Source: Lutibaculum baratangense AMV1 (lineage in GTDB: Bacteria > Pseudomonadota > Alphaproteobacteria > Rhizobiales > Tepidamorphaceae). From it: DNA of 64,000 nucleotides. The translations under genes were made by a program, and so were the position numbers. The notes below the pieces were generated by a model. The model made no database searches. It saw nothing but the letters and a program-made list of their open reading frames with translations, and was not told the origin of the DNA. Where the stretch lies: the NCBI RefSeq assembly GCF_000496075.1, contig NZ_AWXZ01000017.1, forward strand, positions 1 through 64,000, read 5' to 3'. Shown here one piece after another: positions 8,430 through 17,181 of the stretch. The first letter of the stretch is position 1; each line of letters starts with the position of its first letter.

Positions 8430-8445
8430 TCACTGCCCGCAGTGA
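8430..8445 (-). promoter_or_regulatory. Small palindrome between binding-protein and propeller genes
   Basis: TCACTGC and GCAGTGA flank a CC spacer, a perfect 7-2-7 inverted repeat in the 111-base gap between the binding-protein stop (8489) and the propeller start (8377). It could be an operator for the propeller operon or a weak hairpin. There is no T run, so a terminator is unlikely. Confidence 0.35.
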
Positions 8446-8488
8446 CGCCGCCGCTTCCTCCCGCCGACGAAGGCGGGCGGAGCGACCT

Positions 8489-9697
8489 TCAGCCCCGGTC
8501 GAGCGAGCACGAGCTTTCCGGCCGGTCGTGGCCCAGCGTGTCGAGATAGGACGAGGGGTGCAGGAAGCCCTCCTGTGGCGACACGGTGACGACCTGCTGG
8601 CCGTCGGCGAGCAGGATCGGCTGGCGCAGCTGCTGGTTCCACGGCCTCAGCGTGAGCGCCTGCCCCTTGAAGCCCGCGAGCTGGAAGTCCGGCCCTTTCA
8701 TGAAGTCGGCGATCGCCTGCCGCTCCGCCGCGCCCGCTCGGGTCGCCGCCTCGCCCACCATCCGGACGGCCATCCACGCGAGCATGTCCTCCTTCTCCAT
8801 GCGGCGGCCGAACCGGTCGAGGAAGCGGTTCTGCAGCTGCACCGCACCCCACTGCTCGTGCGCCGAGCTCCACACGGTCGGCTCGAGCCCGGCAGTGCCG
8901 GCGATCGGCCGCGGGTCCCAAGTGTGGTAGGGCACGTAGGTGCCGAAAACCTCGCTTTCGTCCGCGACGACGACGACGTCATGCGCCGAAGCGTTCTGCA
9001 GGAAGACGGGCATGCGGGCCTGCACCTGCACGTGCCCCGTGTCCGTGGTGCGGGCGCCGCCGGTGTCCGCGAAGACGCGTTCCTCCACGACCCGGCCGCC
9101 GAACCGGTCGGCGGCGCGGCGGATCGCCGCCGCGTAGGCCTGATCCTCCGGATGGGACCCCGTGACGAGGAACCAGCGCGGCCACTTCTTCCAGACGAGG
9201 TACTGGGCGAGCGCATCGGCCAGCATCGCGCGGCTCGGGATGACGTGGACCAGGTTCTCCCGGCAGTCGCGCAGCCTGAGATCGTCGTCCGGGGCGCCGA
9301 CATTGAAGACGAGCATGTCGCGTTCCGCGGCCGCATCGGCGACCTCGAGGAGGGCCTCGGCGCCGAGATCCGCCACGATCCAGCCGACCCCCGCCGCGTC
9401 GAGCCGCTCGACCGCCGCCACCGCCTCGGCAGCCTCGCCCACCGGCACGGCGTCGAGAACGTAGGTCTGGCCGGTGAAGCGCCCCGTCGTGTTGTTGTCG
9501 GCGATCGCCAGCTCGGCGCCCGCCGTGCCGAAATCCTCCCGCGGGCGGTCGATCAGCGACAGCGTCAGCTCGCGCTCGGCGGGATGGATGTAGCCGATCC
9601 GGAACTCGTCGGCCTCGGCAACGGCCGAAACTGCCGCGAACGCGCAGCCGACGACCGCAAGAGTCAGATGGCGGAGAGCGCGGCTCGCGTGCCCCAT
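8489..9697 (-). CDS. ABC-type periplasmic binding protein of the PQQ alcohol dehydrogenase system
   Basis: 402 aa with a signal peptide (cleaved near AVAEADE, residue about 30). It has the type I periplasmic-binding fold like branched-chain amino acid receptors (opening FRIGYIHPAERELTLSLIDR). It corresponds to the binding-protein family that travels with PQQ-dependent alcohol dehydrogenases; its ligand is not known. Its likely ATPase and permease are on the opposite strand at 10690-12323. The ATG at 9697 has GGGAGGG 6 bases upstream; a longer in-frame extension to 9766 lacks a ribosome site and would bury the signal peptide. Confidence 0.88.
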   Translation of the reverse strand: MGHASRALRHLTLAVVGCAFAAVSAVAEADEFRIGYIHPAERELTLSLIDRPREDFGTAGAELAIADNNTTGRFTGQTYVLDAVPVGEAAEAVAAVERLDAAGVGWIVADLGAEALLEVADAAAERDMLVFNVGAPDDDLRLRDCRENLVHVIPSRAMLADALAQYLVWKKWPRWFLVTGSHPEDQAYAAAIRRAADRFGGRVVEERVFADTGGARTTDTGHVQVQARMPVFLQNASAHDVVVVADESEVFGTYVPYHTWDPRPIAGTAGLEPTVWSSAHEQWGAVQLQNRFLDRFGRRMEKEDMLAWMAVRMVGEAATRAGAAERQAIADFMKGPDFQLAGFKGQALTLRPWNQQLRQPILLADGQQVVTVSPQEGFLHPSSYLDTLGHDRPESSCSLDRG

Positions 9698-9868
9698 GAC
9701 GTCCCTCCCGACTTCTTTTTTCAAGTTTAGGCACGAAGAAAAGCTGGCCGCAAGGGATTCTCGCAAAGAACCCTCCGAAACCCGAGATCAATGCGTTCTC
9801 TCAACAAGTTGACCCAAGGTTTCATTGCAAGCTTGCCTTGCCGCACGGCATGGTCATATCATGCCGAA

Positions 9869-10384
9869 ATGGTCAAACGGATCCTGTGGCTCTGCGCTAT
9901 TGGCATTGCACTTGCTGCGAGCGCGAATGTTGCTGCACATGCGAAGGATAGCCGGACGCAGGTGGCTGTCTTCGACTTCGAGCTGATCGACTCGAGCCTC
10001 GAGGGCGAGCTGACGGGACCGAAGGCGGAGGAGACGGCGCGTCTGGAGATGCTCGGCGAGCGGTTGCGGGCAGCTTTCGCGAGCGCGGAGGGATTCGAGG
10101 TCGTCGACGTCGAGCCCGTTCGGGAGGACGCATCGAGGCGAAACCTGCAGGCCTGCGGCGGCTGCGACCGCGCTCTGGCCGCTGAGCTCGGCGCGGAGTG
10201 GGCGGTGACGGGCACCGTGCAGAAGGTCTCGAACCTCATCCTCAACATCAACCTCTACGTGCGCGACGTCGCGACGGGAGAGCGCCTCCAGACGATGAGC
10301 GCGGATATCCGAGGCAACACCGACGAGTCGTGGCAGAGGGGCCTCGACTGGCTGATCCGCAACCGGCTGGCCATCGGGAAGTGA
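9869..10384 (+). CDS. Secreted DUF2380/DUF3280-type protein
   Basis: 171 aa with a signal peptide (ALAASANVAAHA, residue about 24). The core opens TQVAVFDFELIDSSLEG and contains a Cys pair, ACGGCDRALAAELGAEW, typical of a family often encoded beside PQQ-linked ABC transporters. The fold resembles outer-membrane-associated lipoprotein cores, but no catalytic residues are seen. The start at 9869 is chosen for the signal peptide; no good ribosome site is visible, and an in-frame ATG at 9791 is the alternative. First gene of a plus-strand unit leading to the ABC transporter. Confidence 0.75.
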   Translation: MVKRILWLCAIGIALAASANVAAHAKDSRTQVAVFDFELIDSSLEGELTGPKAEETARLEMLGERLRAAFASAEGFEVVDVEPVREDASRRNLQACGGCDRALAAELGAEWAVTGTVQKVSNLILNINLYVRDVATGERLQTMSADIRGNTDESWQRGLDWLIRNRLAIGK

Positions 10385-10519
10385 CGCCCTACCTGAGGGG
10401 AGCGACGCACCAGTTGACACCGGAGCGGCGCCCCAGAAGGATGGCACGTGACTTGCGTCTCGTGGTGGGGCCACGGGCAACTGACATGGTCCGGGCGCCC
10501 CAACGCAAGCGAGGATGCC

Positions 10520-10762
10520 ATGCCCCTCATCGAACTCGTCGTCGCGGTCTGCCTGATCGCCAATCCCGACACCTGCAAGGAACAGCGCTTTCAGTTCACG
10601 GAGCACATGACGCTCACGGGCTGCATGTTGCGGGCGGAGCCCTTCCTGGCGGACTGGACGCGCATGCACGGGGCTTGGAAGGTCGAGAGGTGGACGTGCA
10701 ACTATCCCGACAGGCGGGAACGCAAGGCGGACGCGGCGGCGGCACAGACGCTCTCGTCGTAA
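10520..10762 (+). CDS. Small secreted four-cysteine protein
   Basis: 80 aa from ATG 10520, preceded by GAGGA. A short hydrophobic N-terminus (LIELVVAVCLIA) could be a membrane anchor or uncleaved signal. Besides Cys10 it has cysteines in DTCKEQ, GCMLRA and WTCNYP. It is not a family I can name. It lies between the DUF2380-type gene and the ABC ATPase, and its 3' end overlaps the likely GTG start of the ATPase, so it is part of the same unit. Confidence 0.6.
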   Translation: MPLIELVVAVCLIANPDTCKEQRFQFTEHMTLTGCMLRAEPFLADWTRMHGAWKVERWTCNYPDRRERKADAAAAQTLSS

Positions 10763-11523
10763 GGGGGGTCTCTCACGCCTACGGCGCCCGCAAGGCGCTC
10801 GACGGCGTCGGCTTCTCGGTATCACGCGGTAGCTTCACCGCCCTCCTCGGCCCCAACGGCGCGGGCAAGACGACGCTGTTCGGCCTCGTCACGCGGCTCA
10901 TCGGACTGCGGACGGGCACGATCGAGATCTGCGGCCTGAACCTCGCCGGGGCACGGGCCAAGGCTCTCGCGCCGCTCGGGCTCGTCTTCCAGCAGCCGAC
11001 CCTCGACCTCGATCTGACCGTCCGGCAGAACCTCTTCTATTTTGCTGCACTGCGGAATATGTCGCGTGCAACTGCACAAAAGCGCATCATCGAGGAGCTG
11101 ACCCGCCTCGACATGGCCGAGCGTGTCGACGAGCGCGTGCGCAATCTCAATGGCGGCCACCGGCGGCGCGTCGAGCTCGCGAGAGCCCTCCTGCACGATC
11201 CGGCGCTCCTCTTGCTCGACGAGCCGACCGTAGGCCTCGACGTGGAGTCGCGGCGGCGCATCGTGGCCCACGTGCACGACCTCGCCGAGGAGCGCGGGCT
11301 CGGCGTGCTGTGGGCGACGCACCTGATCGACGAGGTGCTGCCGCACGACGACCTCGTCGTGCTGAACCGCGGCCGCGTCGTCGCGAGCGGCAAGGCGGTC
11401 GAAGTGGCGCGCGAGGTGGGGGAAGACGACCTCGACGGCGCCTTCGCCCGCCTCACCGCGCCCGAAGCGGGCGGCACCGCCGAATCCGGCCGAGCCGGCG
11501 CCGCGGAGGCGTGGCGAGCGTGA
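10690..11523 (+). CDS. ABC transporter ATP-binding protein, PQQ alcohol dehydrogenase system
   Basis: 277 aa if read from GTG 10690, which has GGAAGG 7 bases upstream; GTG 10696 is also possible, and the conserved domain begins near LVVRGVSHAYGA. Walker A is GPNGAGKTT (54-62), the Q-loop FQQP, Walker B LLLLDEPTVGLD and the switch His is in ATHLIDE. The signature is LNGG rather than LSGG. It matches the ATPase found with PQQ-dependent alcohol dehydrogenases and the permease that follows. Its end overlaps the permease start by 4 bases (GTGA). Confidence 0.88.
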   Translation: MDVQLSRQAGTQGGRGGGTDALVVRGVSHAYGARKALDGVGFSVSRGSFTALLGPNGAGKTTLFGLVTRLIGLRTGTIEICGLNLAGARAKALAPLGLVFQQPTLDLDLTVRQNLFYFAALRNMSRATAQKRIIEELTRLDMAERVDERVRNLNGGHRRRVELARALLHDPALLLLDEPTVGLDVESRRRIVAHVHDLAEERGLGVLWATHLIDEVLPHDDLVVLNRGRVVASGKAVEVAREVGEDDLDGAFARLTAPEAGGTAESGRAGAAEAWRA

Positions 11524-12323
11524 GTGCGTACGGCCGCGCGCTTCTGGGCATCATGCGGCGCGAGGTGCTGCGCTTCCTGCAGCAGCGCGGCCGCTTCATC
11601 GCGGCTCTCGTGCGGCCGATGGTGTGGCTCGTCGTCTTCGCGGCCGGGTTCCGCTCGGTGCTCGGCGTTGCGATCCAGCCGCCCTACCAGACCTACATCA
11701 CCTACGACGTCTATATCGTGCCGGGCCTGATCGGCATGATCCAGCTGTTCAACGGCATGCAGTCCTCGCTGTCGATGGTCTACGACCGCGAGATGGGCTC
11801 GATGCGCGTTCTGATGACGACGCCCCTGCCGCGATGGTTCCTCCTCACCGCGAAGCTCGCCGCCGGCGTGGCCGTCTCGATCCTGCAGGTCTACGCCTTC
11901 CTCGCGATCGCGGCGCTCCTCGGCATCGGCTTCCGCTGGCAGGGCTACGTCGCGCTGCTGCCGGCGCTCGTCCTCTCGGGCTTCATGCTCGGCGCGGTCG
12001 GCATGTTCCTGTCCTCGACGATCCGCCAGCTCGAGAACTTCGCGGGCGTGATGAACTTCGTCATCTTTCCGGCCTTCTTCCTGTCCTCCGCGCTCTACCC
12101 GCTGTGGCGCATGCGGGAATCGAGCGTGGTCCTGTGGCAGATCGCGTCCGCGAACCCCTTCACGCACGCCGTCGAGCTGATCCGCTTCGCGCTCCACGGC
12201 CAGGCGAACCTGACGGCGGCGGCGATCGTGGCGGCCACGTTCACCGTCGCGCTGGCGCTCGCGATGTGGGGCTACGACCCCTCGCACGGCTTCTCCGCCC
12301 GGAGGCTGCGCGGCGGCGATTGA
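11520..12323 (+). CDS. ABC transporter permease of the PQQ alcohol dehydrogenase system (PedC-like)
   Basis: 267 aa ABC-2 type permease with about six membrane segments (LVRPMVWLVVFAAGF, VPGLIGMIQLF, AAGVAVSILQVYAFLAIAALL, LLPALVLSGFMLGAVGMFL, FVIFPAFFLSSALYP and a C-terminal helix). GTG 11520 was chosen because GGAGG lies 10 bases upstream; GTG 11511 would touch that site. ABC-2 permeases usually export or extract substrates, so this system may not be an importer despite its association with a binding-like protein. Confidence 0.88.
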   Translation: MSAYGRALLGIMRREVLRFLQQRGRFIAALVRPMVWLVVFAAGFRSVLGVAIQPPYQTYITYDVYIVPGLIGMIQLFNGMQSSLSMVYDREMGSMRVLMTTPLPRWFLLTAKLAAGVAVSILQVYAFLAIAALLGIGFRWQGYVALLPALVLSGFMLGAVGMFLSSTIRQLENFAGVMNFVIFPAFFLSSALYPLWRMRESSVVLWQIASANPFTHAVELIRFALHGQANLTAAAIVAATFTVALALAMWGYDPSHGFSARRLRGGD

Positions 12324-12415
12324 CGCGGGCCACGGACCGGGCTCAGGATTCTCCGGCCGGCTTCAGGCTCGAGAACTGTCCGCAAAGCCCGCGAAGACGG
12401 GCGCGCGAAAGAAGC

Positions 12416-12438
12416 GGTGGAGCTTCGCTAGCTCCACC
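12416..12438 (+). promoter_or_regulatory. Perfect hairpin just upstream of the NitT/TauT-type transporter genes
   Basis: GGTGGAGCT at 12416-12424 and AGCTCCACC at 12430-12438 form a 9-base stem with loop TCGCT. The ribosome site GGGAGGAG begins 3 bases later. There is no T run. It could be a leader hairpin affecting translation or mRNA stability; it matches no riboswitch I recognise, and the TPP consensus is absent. Confidence 0.45.
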
Positions 12439-12452
12439 CCCGGGAGGAGACG

Positions 12453-13442
12453 ATGACCCGAAAGACCATCGGCGCCCTTTGCCTTGCGATGATCTTGGCG
12501 GCGAGCGGCCCCGCCGGCGCCCAGGACCGGCCGACGCTCAGGCTCGGCCTCCTGAAGTTCGGCACGGTGAACTGGGAAGCGCAGACGATCATCGACGAGG
12601 GGCTCGACGAGCGGCACGGCTTTGAGCTTCGGATCGTGTCCTTCGCCGGCGGCGACGCGACGAAGGTCGCGATGCAAGCCGGCGACATCGACGTGACGAC
12701 CGGCGACTGGCTCTTCGTCTCGCGGCAGCGGGCGGAGGGCGCGCCGCTGACCTTCGTTCCCTACTCCTCCTCGATCGGCGCCGTGATGGCCCCGTGCGAG
12801 TCCGACATCGCCTCGATCGAGGACCTCAGGAGCAAGAGGCTCGGCGTCGCCGGCGGCCCGCTCGACAAGAGCTGGCTCATGCTCCTGGCCCTGGCGGAGC
12901 GCCGGCACGGCATCGACCTCGCCCGCGAGACGAGCCCGGTCTACGGGGCGCCGCCGCTCCTGGCGGAGAAGCTGCGCCAGGGCGAGCTCGGCGCCGGCCT
13001 CAACTACTGGCACTACAACGCCCGCCTCGAGACCGAGGGGTTCTGCGAGATCGTCTCGGCCCAGGAGGCGGCGCGGGAGCTCGGCGCGCGGGGCGACATC
13101 TCGGCGGTCGGCTACATCTTCGACGAGGGCTGGGCCCAGGAGAACCGCGACCTCGCCCTCGGCTTCGTCGCCGCCTCGCGCGAGGCCAAGGCCGTGCTCG
13201 CCGGGTCGGACGCGGCCTGGCAGCGCATCCGCCCGATCATGGGCGCGGAGAACGACGCGGTCTTCGAGGCGCTCGTCCGCCGCTACCGCGAGGGCATACC
13301 GGACCGGCCCGTCGAGGAGGAGGAGGCCGACACGCGGGCCGTCTACCGCCACCTCGCGGAAATCGGCGGCGAGAAGCTCGTCGGCGTGGCGCAGGAGATG
13401 ACGCCGGGCACGTTCTGGCAGGCGCTCAAGGATGGCTCCTGA
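12453..13442 (+). CDS. NitT/TauT-type ABC transporter substrate-binding protein
   Basis: 329 aa with a signal peptide (cleaved near AGAQ, residue about 23). It has an NMT1/SsuA-type type II binding fold: TLRLGLLKFGTVNWEAQTI at the start, then ATKVAMQAGDIDVTTGDW. First gene of a complete importer (binding protein, permease, ATPase). Family ligands include sulfonates, nitrate and thiamin precursors; the ligand here cannot be told. Its place between the PQQ-linked ABC genes and pqqABCDE suggests a link to alcohol oxidation. The last 11 bases overlap the permease gene. Confidence 0.88.
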   Translation: MTRKTIGALCLAMILAASGPAGAQDRPTLRLGLLKFGTVNWEAQTIIDEGLDERHGFELRIVSFAGGDATKVAMQAGDIDVTTGDWLFVSRQRAEGAPLTFVPYSSSIGAVMAPCESDIASIEDLRSKRLGVAGGPLDKSWLMLLALAERRHGIDLARETSPVYGAPPLLAEKLRQGELGAGLNYWHYNARLETEGFCEIVSAQEAARELGARGDISAVGYIFDEGWAQENRDLALGFVAASREAKAVLAGSDAAWQRIRPIMGAENDAVFEALVRRYREGIPDRPVEEEEADTRAVYRHLAEIGGEKLVGVAQEMTPGTFWQALKDGS

Positions 13443-14274
13443 CACCGGGCAGGGCGTGGCGCGGGCGTCCGGGGCTGCCGGGGCGCGTCCACGCGCGCGG
13501 CCGCGCGACCTCCTCGGCGGACGCTCCGGCACGTTCCTCGTGAGGTCCCTCTCCGTGCTCGGCTTCTTCGCCCTCTGGATGGCCGGCACGCTGCTCCTCG
13601 GGCCCCGCCTCTGCCCGAGCCCTGCCACCGTCGCCGCGTTCGTGGTGCGGGAAACCGCGTCGGGGGAACTGCCCTACCACCTGGGCGTCACGCTCCTGCG
13701 GGTCGCCGCGGCCTTCCTCCTCGCCATGACGATCGGCACGCTCGCCGGGCTCGCGATGGGCCGCTCGCGCACGGCCAATCTCGTCATGGAGCCGTGGCTC
13801 GTCCTCCTCCTGAACGCGCCGGCGCTGATCGTCATCGTGCTCGCCTACATCTGGATCGGCCTCACTGAGACGGCGGCGATCCTCGCCGTGGCGATCAACA
13901 AGATCCCGAACGTGACGGTGACGATCCGCGAAGGCGCACGCGCGATGGAGCCTGCCTACATGGAGATGGCGCGCGTCTACAAGTTCCCGAAGGCGAGCCT
14001 CTATCGCGACGTGATCCTGCCGCAGCTCCAGCCATATCTCGCCGCCGCCGGCCGATCAGGCCTCGCGCTCATCTGGAAGATCGTGCTGGTGGTCGAGCTT
14101 CTCGGCCGCTCGAACGGCGTGGGCTTCCAGGTCCACCTCTACTTCCAGATGTTCGACGTGCGGGCGATCCTCGGCTACACGCTGGCCTTCGTCACCGTGA
14201 TGCTGCTCATCGAGTTCCTCCTGGTGCAGCCCCTCGAGCGGCGCGCCAATCGCTGGCGCTCGAGGCCGGCCTGA
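13432..14274 (+). CDS. NitT/TauT-type ABC transporter permease
   Basis: 280 aa inner-membrane permease with a cytoplasmic Arg/Pro-rich N-terminus and about six membrane helices. The EAA loop is readable as MEMARVYKFPKASLYRDVIL with the following LPQLQPYLAAAG, as in SsuC/TauC proteins. It starts at ATG 13432 inside the preceding gene and ends one base before the ATPase GTG, so all three genes are coupled. Confidence 0.9.
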   Translation: MAPDTGQGVARASGAAGARPRARPRDLLGGRSGTFLVRSLSVLGFFALWMAGTLLLGPRLCPSPATVAAFVVRETASGELPYHLGVTLLRVAAAFLLAMTIGTLAGLAMGRSRTANLVMEPWLVLLLNAPALIVIVLAYIWIGLTETAAILAVAINKIPNVTVTIREGARAMEPAYMEMARVYKFPKASLYRDVILPQLQPYLAAAGRSGLALIWKIVLVVELLGRSNGVGFQVHLYFQMFDVRAILGYTLAFVTVMLLIEFLLVQPLERRANRWRSRPA

Positions 14275-14275
14275 G

Positions 14276-15019
14276 GTGGCAGGGGACGGGGCAGCGCTTC
14301 GCGTGCGCATCGAGGAAAAGTCCTATGCGTCGCCCGGCGGAGAGACCGTGCCGGTGATCTCCGGCCTCGAGATGTCCCTGCCGCCGCGCGCCTTCACCTG
14401 CCTCATCGGCCCCTCGGGCTGCGGCAAGACGACGACCCTCAGGATCCTCCTGGGGCTCGACGACGAGTTCGAGGGGAAGATCGACGATCGATTCCGGACG
14501 GCGCGCCTCGCAGCCGCCTTCCAGGAGCCGCGCCTCCTGCCCTGGCGCACGGTCCGGCAGAACGTCGACCTCGCCCTGCCGAGAGACATGACCGACCGGG
14601 AGGCGGTGATCGGACGGGCGCTCGCCGACGTGGGGCTCGAGGAGCTCTTGGACCGCTATCCGGGCCAGCTCTCCCTCGGCCAGGCGCGCCGCGCCGCGCT
14701 CGCGCGCGCCTTCGCCGTCAGGCCCGACATCCTCTTCCTCGACGAGCCCTTCGTCTCCCTCGACGAGGCGACGGCACAGCGGCTGCGCGGCCTGCTGATC
14801 GAGCTCTGGACGCATCATCCCGTGACCGTGCTGATGGTCACCCACAATGTGCGCGAGGCGGTGCAGCTCGCCGACCGCATCGTGCTCCTGACCCACCGCC
14901 CGGCGCGGGTCGTGGGCGAGGTCGCCGTCACGCTGCCTCGCGAGGCCCGCACGCAGGAGACGGTCGGCGCCTTCGCCGCCGAGCTCGCCCGGCGTCATCC
15001 GGGGCTCGTGACGCTCTGA
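14276..15019 (+). CDS. NitT/TauT-type ABC transporter ATP-binding protein
   Basis: 247 aa from GTG 14276. Walker A is GPSGCGKTT (45-53), the Q-loop is in FQEPRLLPWRT, the signature is LSLGQ, Walker B is ILFLDEPFVSLDE and the switch His is in VTHNVREA. It is an SsuB/TauB-like energiser of the adjacent permease. It converges with pqqE (stop at 15048), leaving 28 bases between them. Confidence 0.9.
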   Translation: MAGDGAALRVRIEEKSYASPGGETVPVISGLEMSLPPRAFTCLIGPSGCGKTTTLRILLGLDDEFEGKIDDRFRTARLAAAFQEPRLLPWRTVRQNVDLALPRDMTDREAVIGRALADVGLEELLDRYPGQLSLGQARRAALARAFAVRPDILFLDEPFVSLDEATAQRLRGLLIELWTHHPVTVLMVTHNVREAVQLADRIVLLTHRPARVVGEVAVTLPREARTQETVGAFAAELARRHPGLVTL

Positions 15020-15047
15020 CGGGGGCGGCGCCCCCCCGGCCGCCGCC

Positions 15048-16163
15048 TCAGCCGACCGGCTCGGGATCGCGGGTCGGCGTCTTCATCGTGCGGTAGCGGT
15101 AGGGGTGGCCGCGCTGGACGGCATCCTCGCGCGCCATGTCCCGCAGCACCTCGTGATAGGCCGACTTCTCGCAGGCCGGGTCGGCCGCCTCGGCCCGTCC
15201 GGCGATCGCCAGCGCCTGGCAGCGGCAGCCGCCGCGGCACGAGGCCTTGATCTCGCAGGAGGAGCACGGCTCCTCTATCCAGTCGGTGCCCCTGAAGGCG
15301 TTGAAGGCCGGCGCGTTCGCCCAGATGTCGGCGAGGCTGTGGTCGCGCACGGTCCAGAACTCGAGCCCCGGGATCGTCTCGGCCGCGTGGCAGGGCAGCA
15401 CCTTGCCGGCCGGCGTGACGTTGAGGGCGCGGCTGCCCCAGCCGCCCATGCACGCCTTCGGGCGGCGGGCGTAGTAGTCGGGCGTCACGGAATCGATGAC
15501 CATCCGCCCCTTGAGGCGCGCCTGCGCCTCCGCCGTCACCTTCAGCGCCTCCTCGACCTGCGGCCATTCCGGCATCAGCGAGGCGCGGTTCACGAAGGCC
15601 CAGCCGTAATACTGGACGTGCGCCACCTCGAGGCGCTTCGCGCCCATCTCGGCGGCGAGGTCGATCGCGCGGCCGAGCCGCGCGATGTTGCCGCGGTGGA
15701 CGACGAGATTGACGGTCAGCGGGAAGCCCTGCTCGCGGACGTGGCGCGCGAACGCCATCTTCCTCAGGTGCGCCCCCTTCATGCCCGCGACCTCGTCGGC
15801 CGGGCCGATCTCGACGTCCTGGATCGAAAGCTGCACGTGGTCGAGACCGGCGTCGCCGAGACGGGCTAGACGCGCCTCGTCGATCTGCACGCCGGAGGTG
15901 ATGAGGTTCGTGTAGATGCCGTGCTCTGCGCACCGCGCCACGATCTCCTCGAGGTCGCGGCGCAGGCCGGGCTCGCCTCCCGAGAGGTGGACCTGCAGCA
16001 CGCCCAGCGCCTTCGCCTCGTCGAAGACGCGCAGCCACTCGGCCGTCGAGAGCTCGCCCTGGCGGGCATCGAGCTCGACAGGGTTCGAGCAGTAGGGGCA
16101 GCTCAGCGGGCAGCGATGCGTCAGCTCCGCCAGCATGCCGATCGGCGCGGGAATATCGTTCAT
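15048..16163 (-). CDS. pqqE: PqqE, PQQ peptide cyclase (radical SAM)
   Basis: 371 aa. The radical SAM cluster Cys18-x3-Cys22-x2-Cys25 (CPLSCPYC) is near the N-terminus. A SPASM domain with further cysteines ([32 protein letters not shown]) is at the C-terminus. It makes the Glu-Tyr carbon-carbon crosslink in PqqA, the first step of PQQ synthesis, with PqqD as peptide chaperone. ATG 16163 overlaps the pqqD stop by 4 bases. Full length; last gene of pqqABCDE. Confidence 0.97.
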   Translation of the reverse strand: MNDIPAPIGMLAELTHRCPLSCPYCSNPVELDARQGELSTAEWLRVFDEAKALGVLQVHLSGGEPGLRRDLEEIVARCAEHGIYTNLITSGVQIDEARLARLGDAGLDHVQLSIQDVEIGPADEVAGMKGAHLRKMAFARHVREQGFPLTVNLVVHRGNIARLGRAIDLAAEMGAKRLEVAHVQYYGWAFVNRASLMPEWPQVEEALKVTAEAQARLKGRMVIDSVTPDYYARRPKACMGGWGSRALNVTPAGKVLPCHAAETIPGLEFWTVRDHSLADIWANAPAFNAFRGTDWIEEPCSSCEIKASCRGGCRCQALAIAGRAEAADPACEKSAYHEVLRDMAREDAVQRGHPYRYRTMKTPTRDPEPVG

Positions 16164-16450
16164 AGCTCGATCATCCCTTTCTCGTTCAGGCCGCGGAGGA
16201 ACTCCTCGACATCCGCGGCAACCTCCTCGCGCGGCGCCGCGAAGTCCCGCGCGAGCTGGTCGACGATCTCTCCGAGCGTCGCCTCGCCGTCGATCCTGCG
16301 CAGGATCTCGACCGCGATCTCGTCCGGCTCGAGGATCCGCTCCGGCGCCAGGAGGACGAAGCGGCCACGCGCCTCGTCCCGGCTGAAGCGCACGCCGCGC
16401 GGGAGCCGCGGCACCACGGCCGGCGACAGCGGCGGCGCCTCCCCGCTCAT
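16160..16450 (-). CDS. pqqD: PqqD, PqqA-binding chaperone
   Basis: 96 aa, normal size for PqqD. The recognisable core runs [20 protein letters not shown] then [19 protein letters not shown]. It binds the PqqA precursor and presents it to PqqE. It overlaps pqqC upstream (4 bases) and pqqE downstream (4 bases), a tightly coupled arrangement. Confidence 0.95.
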   Translation of the reverse strand: MSGEAPPLSPAVVPRLPRGVRFSRDEARGRFVLLAPERILEPDEIAVEILRRIDGEATLGEIVDQLARDFAAPREEVAADVEEFLRGLNEKGMIEL

Positions 16451-17181
16451 GGGCCCTCCGGCACGAAGGCGTCCGGCGGCCGCAGGCCCGGCTCCACATA
16501 CGCGAAGTGAAGCGCGTCGAGCATGCTCCACAGCACGTGGCACTTGAAGACCAGCGCCTCCTGCACGGCCCGCTGGTCTTCCGGGGTCTTCGCGTGCTCT
16601 TTCACGTAGTCGAGCGCGAAATCGGCGTCCCGCGGCGCCTGGGTCAGGCGGGGCTCGAAATAGCTGAGCGTCTCCGGGCTCACGAAATCGTAGGACGACA
16701 GAAGCCCCTTCACCCGTTCGCCGATCGCCGTCGGCGAGAACAGCTCGGTCAGCGACGAGGCGATCGCCTCGAGCATCGGGCGCTCCGCGCAGAAGCGCAC
16801 ATAGGCGTCGACCGCGAAGCGCGTCGCGGGGAGCACGCCTTTGAGCCCCGTCACGTCCGCGCGGGGGATGCCGAGGCCGGTCGCCAGCGCGATCCACTTC
16901 TCGATGCCGCCCTGCCCCTCCGCGTCGCCGTCGTGGTCGATGATGCGCTGGCGCCAGATGCGGCGCAGGGCCGGATCGTCCATGCGGGCGAGGATCGTCG
17001 CGTCCTTCATCGGGATGCGCGACTGGTAGTAGTAGCGGTTGAGCGCCCAGGCCTGGAGCTGCCCCTTCGTCAGGGCGCCGTCGACCATCAGGCGGTGGAA
17101 GGCGTGCCTGTTGTGGTAGCGCTCCGCGCCGATGGCACGCAGCGACTGCTCGAGTTCCTCGGGAGAGAGCAGGCGTGTCAC
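16447..17181 (-). CDS. pqqC: PqqC, pyrroloquinoline-quinone synthase
   Basis: 244 aa, TenA-like all-helical oxidase. The typical PqqC stretch is [15 protein letters not shown] followed by [16 protein letters not shown] and [10 protein letters not shown], containing the His/Tyr/Arg active-site residues. It catalyses ring closure and eight-electron oxidation to PQQ, the last step. The start is GTG at 17179-17181, overlapping the pqqB stop. Confidence 0.96.
   Translation of the reverse strand: MTRLLSPEELEQSLRAIGAERYHNRHAFHRLMVDGALTKGQLQAWALNRYYYQSRIPMKDATILARMDDPALRRIWRQRIIDHDGDAEGQGGIEKWIALATGLGIPRADVTGLKGVLPATRFAVDAYVRFCAERPMLEAIASSLTELFSPTAIGERVKGLLSSYDFVSPETLSYFEPRLTQAPRDADFALDYVKEHAKTPEDQRAVQEALVFKCHVLWSMLDALHFAYVEPGLRPPDAFVPEGP

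Noticed and set aside
12324-12452. TPP riboswitch before the NitT/TauT-type genes (which include thiamin precursor importers)
   Set aside because: None of the conserved TPP aptamer elements such as CTGAGA were found; only a simple hairpin is present.
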